From: Jejubacter sp036620675
GTDB lineage: Bacteria > Pseudomonadota > Gammaproteobacteria > Enterobacterales > Enterobacteriaceae
Assembly: GCA_036620675.1 (NCBI GenBank)
Contig: JAZHEE010000005.1
Length of the DNA: 64,000 bases
Strand: one strand, 5' to 3'
Position 1 is the first letter of the stretch, and every line of letters starts with the position of its first letter. Positions 61,230-64,000 of the stretch are shown here, piece by piece. The notes beneath the pieces were generated by a model, which saw nothing but the letters and a program-made list of their open reading frames with translations, did no database searches and was not told where the DNA came from. A program made the translations under genes and the position numbers.

Positions 61230-61715
61230 ATGAAACTCGATCGCTATGACCTGAAGATTCTCGACATTCTGAGCAAAGACGGGCGCATTACCAAATCACG
61301 GCTGGCGGAATCCATCAATCTTTCCGTCAGCCCCTGCTGGGAGCGGGTAAAGCGTCTGGAACAGGCCGGGTTGATTGAAGGCTACTACGCCAGGCTCAAC
61401 GCCCGGGTGCTGATGAAGCGCCTGCCGATTTGGGTCTCGATCGAGCTTAAACAACACAACGCAGAGAGCTTTGCCCGTTTTGAAAAACGCGTGCTCGATA
61501 CGCCAGAACTGACAGAATGCGTGGCAGTGGGCGGCGGCGTGGATTACTGGGCCAAATTCGAAACGCTATCCATCGACGAATATCAGCGTCTGATCGATAG
61601 CTGGCTGGAGTCTGACCTGGGAATCGAACGTTATTTTACCTATATCGTCACCAAGAGCGTGAAGTCCACGACAGCGCTGCAAACCCTGCGGCGCGAGGGT
61701 GATATAGAGGTTTAA
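61230..61715 (+). CDS. doeX: Lrp/AsnC-type regulator DoeX
   Basis: This 161-residue Lrp/AsnC regulator has an N-terminal helix-turn-helix (MKLDRYDLKILDILSKDGRI, then KSRLAESINLSVSPCWERVK) and a C-terminal RAM ligand-binding domain (LTECVAVGGGVDYWAKFETL). The same type of gene, doeX or asnC, occurs in ectoine catabolic operons, where it is thought to activate them in response to pathway intermediates. It lies 50 bp after doeB and before the transporter gene. No MocR-type enuR gene is present, so DoeX may be the only dedicated regulator. Confidence 0.9.
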   Translation: MKLDRYDLKILDILSKDGRITKSRLAESINLSVSPCWERVKRLEQAGLIEGYYARLNARVLMKRLPIWVSIELKQHNAESFARFEKRVLDTPELTECVAVGGGVDYWAKFETLSIDEYQRLIDSWLESDLGIERYFTYIVTKSVKSTTALQTLRREGDIEV

Positions 61716-61795
61716 GCACAGGGAGTATGGGTAATTCAGTGGACGGCGCCTCGTTCCCGCCGCCCCGCTCTCCGAAGAGATCGTGGAGAAAAATA

Positions 61796-63238
61796 ATGAA
61801 TACCAATGCATCACCTGCACAGCTTCAACACGCTGACGCGGTTCCCGACGTCACTATTATCGATAAATCCCTGGTGAAGCGCGCCGTGGCGGCGGCTTCG
61901 CTGGGTAACGCCATGGAGTGGTTCGATTTCGGCATCTACGGTTATCTGGCCGTGACCCTGGGGATGGTCTTTTTCCCGGAGATCAGCCCCGGCGCCCAGC
62001 TGCTTTCCACCTATGCCGCCTTCGCCGTCGCCTTTCTGATCCGCCCACTCGGCGGCATGTTTTTCGGCCCGCTCGGCGATCGCATCGGTCGCAAACGGGT
62101 ACTGGCCCTGACCATGATTATGATGGCGCTGGGCACCTTCGCCATTGGGCTTATCCCGAGCTACGCCAGCATTGGCCTGTGGGCGCCGGTGCTGCTGATT
62201 GTAGCGCGAGGGATTCAGGGCTTTTCCACCGGCGGTGAATACGGCGGCGCAGCGACGTTTATTGCCGAATATGCGCCAGATCGCAAACGTGGACGACTGG
62301 GTAGCTGGCTGGAGGTAGGTACCCTGTTGGGCCTTATCTTCTCCGCCGCTCTGGTCACCGCCATGACGCTGATGCTGGGCAATGAAGCGATGCGTGAATG
62401 GGGCTGGCGAATCCCCTTTCTGGTGGCCGGGCCGTTGGGGATGATCGGCGTCTGGCTGCGTCTGCGGCTGGAAGAGACTCCGGCCTTCGCGAAGCATATG
62501 GAAAACAGCGCACCGCCCCCGGGAATGCGCCAGCAGTGGCAGGAAATAGCCACCCACCACCTGCGGGCCTTCCTGCTGTGCATCGGCATGGTGTTTATCC
62601 TGAATCTGGCCGACTATATGCTGCTGACCTGGATGCCCGGCTATCTGAACGTGGTGTTGGGGCTGAGCGAACTGGAAGGACTGACTATCGTGGTGGTGGC
62701 GATGCTCTGTATGATGGTCGCGCTGCCGTTCATGGGCGCGCTTTCCGATAAGATCGGCCGCAAGCCGCTGTGGACCATCGGCTGCGTCGGTTTTCTGGTA
62801 CTGACGCTGCCCTGCTTTTATGCCCTGGGCAGTCAAAACCTGGCGCTGACCTTTATCGGTATGCTGGTGATGGGGCTACTGCTGACCTGTTTTCTCAGTA
62901 CCGTGGCCTCGACGCTGCCGGCGCTGTTCCCCACCGCGGTACGCTACGGCGGGCTGGCTATCGCCTATAACCTTTCCACCTCCCTGTTCGGCGGAACCGC
63001 GCCGCTGCTCAGCGCCTGGCTGGTCGATGCCACCGGCAATCCACTGGCCCCGGCCGGATACCTGATGTTCGGCGCCCTGGTGGGGCTAATTGCGGTACGC
63101 CTGAGCAGGGAAAGCGCCTGCCGCCCGCTGGAAGGTTCGCCGCCGGCCATTGAGTCCCGGGCCGAGATTATGGATCATCTATACCGTCGTCAGCGCCGCA
63201 AGCGCCTGCAGCTTAACGCTCTGTCGAGCGACGGTTAA
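61796..63238 (+). CDS. MHS-family MFS transporter, probable ectoine/hydroxyectoine importer
   Basis: This 480-residue MHS-family symporter (ProP-like) has the signatures ASLGNAMEWFDFGIYGYLAV, IRPLGGMFFGPLGDRIGRKR, ARGIQGFSTGGEYGGAATFI and GWRIPFLVAGPLGMIGVWLR. ATG 61796 has GGAG 8 nt upstream; the frame extends to 61727 without start signals. As last gene of the doe operon, and being related to the osmolyte carrier ProP (which carries ectoine), it is the likely uptake system for the pathway. The ~40-residue basic C-terminal tail is hydrophilic, as in ProP, but no clear coiled coil is visible. Confidence 0.83.
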   Translation: MNTNASPAQLQHADAVPDVTIIDKSLVKRAVAAASLGNAMEWFDFGIYGYLAVTLGMVFFPEISPGAQLLSTYAAFAVAFLIRPLGGMFFGPLGDRIGRKRVLALTMIMMALGTFAIGLIPSYASIGLWAPVLLIVARGIQGFSTGGEYGGAATFIAEYAPDRKRGRLGSWLEVGTLLGLIFSAALVTAMTLMLGNEAMREWGWRIPFLVAGPLGMIGVWLRLRLEETPAFAKHMENSAPPPGMRQQWQEIATHHLRAFLLCIGMVFILNLADYMLLTWMPGYLNVVLGLSELEGLTIVVVAMLCMMVALPFMGALSDKIGRKPLWTIGCVGFLVLTLPCFYALGSQNLALTFIGMLVMGLLLTCFLSTVASTLPALFPTAVRYGGLAIAYNLSTSLFGGTAPLLSAWLVDATGNPLAPAGYLMFGALVGLIAVRLSRESACRPLEGSPPAIESRAEIMDHLYRRQRRKRLQLNALSSDG

Positions 63239-63260
63239 GGGAAGTCAGCGTCTTTTGACC

Positions 63261-63294
63261 AAGCTCGTCAACCGCCTGGTTGGCGAGCTTTTTT
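63261..63294. terminator. Rho-independent terminator between the doe operon and idi
   Basis: AAGCTCGTCAACC (63261-63273) pairs with GGTTGGCGAGCTT (63278-63290), 13 bp with one G-U pair, followed by a T run. It sits between convergent genes; the T run faces the doe operon side. Confidence 0.85.
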
Positions 63295-63311
63295 ACGCAA
63301 TGCAGATATGT

Positions 63312-63845
63312 TCAGGTACCTGAACGAAAATCATTGAACCGCTCAGGAATACGCGGAAAAGTATGGAGGAACCAGGGCGTATACAAAGACGGATTATCTT
63401 TCATATCGGCTTCTATCTGTTGAATGGAGCGGTAACACCACGCATCGGCCTCTTCCGGATTAAGTGCCGGCTTCTCGTCGCTGATAGCAAAAAAGACATG
63501 ACCATACTCATGTTCAATCAGGCCATTACTGAGGGGCAAATTATATTTTAGTTCGAATACCGGGGTTAATGTCATATCCAGCCCCATCTCTTCTCGTAAC
63601 CGGCGCTCGGCAGCGTCCTGAGTGGGTTCCTGTGGATAAGGGTGGCTACAGCAGGTGTTACTCCATAACCCCCCACAATGATACTTTTTGATCGCGCGAC
63701 GTTGCAGCAGTAATTCATGCCGTGTATTGAAGACATAAACGGTTACCGCGCGATGCAATAACCCTTTTTTATGAGCGTCCAGCTTTTCTGTTTTTCCTGT
63801 GGGGCGGTCAAAATCATCGACTAAAATGACTTCTATGACAGACAT
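63312..63845 (-). CDS. idi: Isopentenyl-diphosphate delta-isomerase type I
   Basis: The 177-residue Nudix-fold enzyme interconverts isopentenyl and dimethylallyl diphosphate. Conserved features are the active-site Cys in LWSNTCCSHPYP, AERRLREEMGLD (metal-binding Glu pair), and IEHEYGHVFF with the second catalytic Glu; YTPWFLHTF lies near the end. As I recall, it is less like E. coli Idi (TNSVCGHP) than like the SNTCCSHP form of Bacteroidota and carotenoid clusters, so it may be acquired. No crt genes are visible before the window ends. Confidence 0.92.
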   Translation of the reverse strand: MSVIEVILVDDFDRPTGKTEKLDAHKKGLLHRAVTVYVFNTRHELLLQRRAIKKYHCGGLWSNTCCSHPYPQEPTQDAAERRLREEMGLDMTLTPVFELKYNLPLSNGLIEHEYGHVFFAISDEKPALNPEEADAWCYRSIQQIEADMKDNPSLYTPWFLHTFPRIPERFNDFRSGT

Positions 63846-64000
63846 AGTGGCTCCTTAGCAAAAACGATGTACAGAGTGCCAGCCGAAAAAGGCAGCATTA
63901 ACTTTACTCCAGTGAATCACGTTGTGGATTTGACCCTATATATCCAGACGTTTTTGCTCTCTTATGATTGCGATAACTTCCTGCGTATATATTCCCGTGG
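63846..64000. other. Upstream region of idi at the window edge
   Basis: This 155-bp stretch contains AAGGAG (ribosome-binding site of idi, minus strand) and presumably its promoter. No further gene start can be supported before the window ends. Confidence 0.4.

Noticed and set aside
61811..62836. 341-codon open frame antisense to the MHS transporter
   Set aside because: Low-complexity His/Gln/Gly-rich translation, a shadow of a membrane-protein gene.

Overview
The window is chromosomal DNA of a member of the Enterobacterales, most likely Enterobacteriaceae. It is moderately GC-rich and carries close relatives of E. coli yphA, nudI, betT and ydeP, a chromosomal class C beta-lactamase, Salmonella-type tcu (tricarballylate) genes and an enteric iol locus. 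I do not assign a genus. Most of it reads as accessory metabolism: a run of catabolic and transport modules, each with its own regulator, plus interbacterial-competition genes.

Layout. 0-2.3 kb: the tail of an unknown gene, yphA and a sodium-coupled NSS transporter. 2.36-10.87 kb: a type VI secretion effector module (vgrG, a large TPR-like protein, a nested 41-residue membrane peptide, and a PAAR-Rhs protein with a deaminase-like C-terminal toxin, followed by a SUKH-3-like immunity gene). The toxin tip and immunity gene are visibly AT-richer than the Rhs core. 11-15.5 kb: a membrane protein/thioesterase pair and a tcuR-tcuA-tcuB locus in which tcuA is frameshifted and tcuC is absent. 15.5-29.9 kb: myo-inositol catabolism (iolI, iolA, iolB, iolR, iolC fused to DUF2090, iolD, iolG, iolH, iolE, iolT). 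It is interrupted at 19.0-19.9 kb by a long palindrome, a possible toxin/immunity remnant and nudI. The half-site TTTCATT/AATGAAA recurs at the iol promoters and is a good IolR operator candidate.

30.2-33.9 kb: a small cluster of unknown purpose (SAM methyltransferase, FemAB/GNAT-like acyltransferase, FAD-linked oxidase). It converges on a gene for a glycine-rich peptide with a double-glycine-type leader, preceded by a consensus-like promoter. This is the best candidate for an undescribed system here. 34.2-47.8 kb: betT, an NAD(P)-binding protein, an AGCS amino-acid symporter, a Tat-exported PhoX-like protein, ampC without ampR, ydeP with an adjacent LysR gene, and an AraC regulator divergent from a Bcr/CflA-type exporter. 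48-53 kb: fdhA (formaldehyde dehydrogenase), an MHS transporter, a GFA-domain protein and a metallo-beta-lactamase-fold protein.

54.0-63.2 kb: a compact ectoine/hydroxyectoine degradation operon (doeC-doeD-eutB-eutC-doeA-doeB-doeX-MHS transporter). DoeA opens ectoine, DoeB deacetylates the product, DoeD transaminates diaminobutyrate to aspartate semialdehyde, and DoeC oxidises that to aspartate. EutB and EutC probably feed hydroxyectoine into the route, and DoeX is an Lrp/AsnC regulator. A single MHS-family carrier takes the place of the usual ABC or TRAP ectoine importers, and eutA and enuR are not present. The window ends with a convergent type I idi gene.
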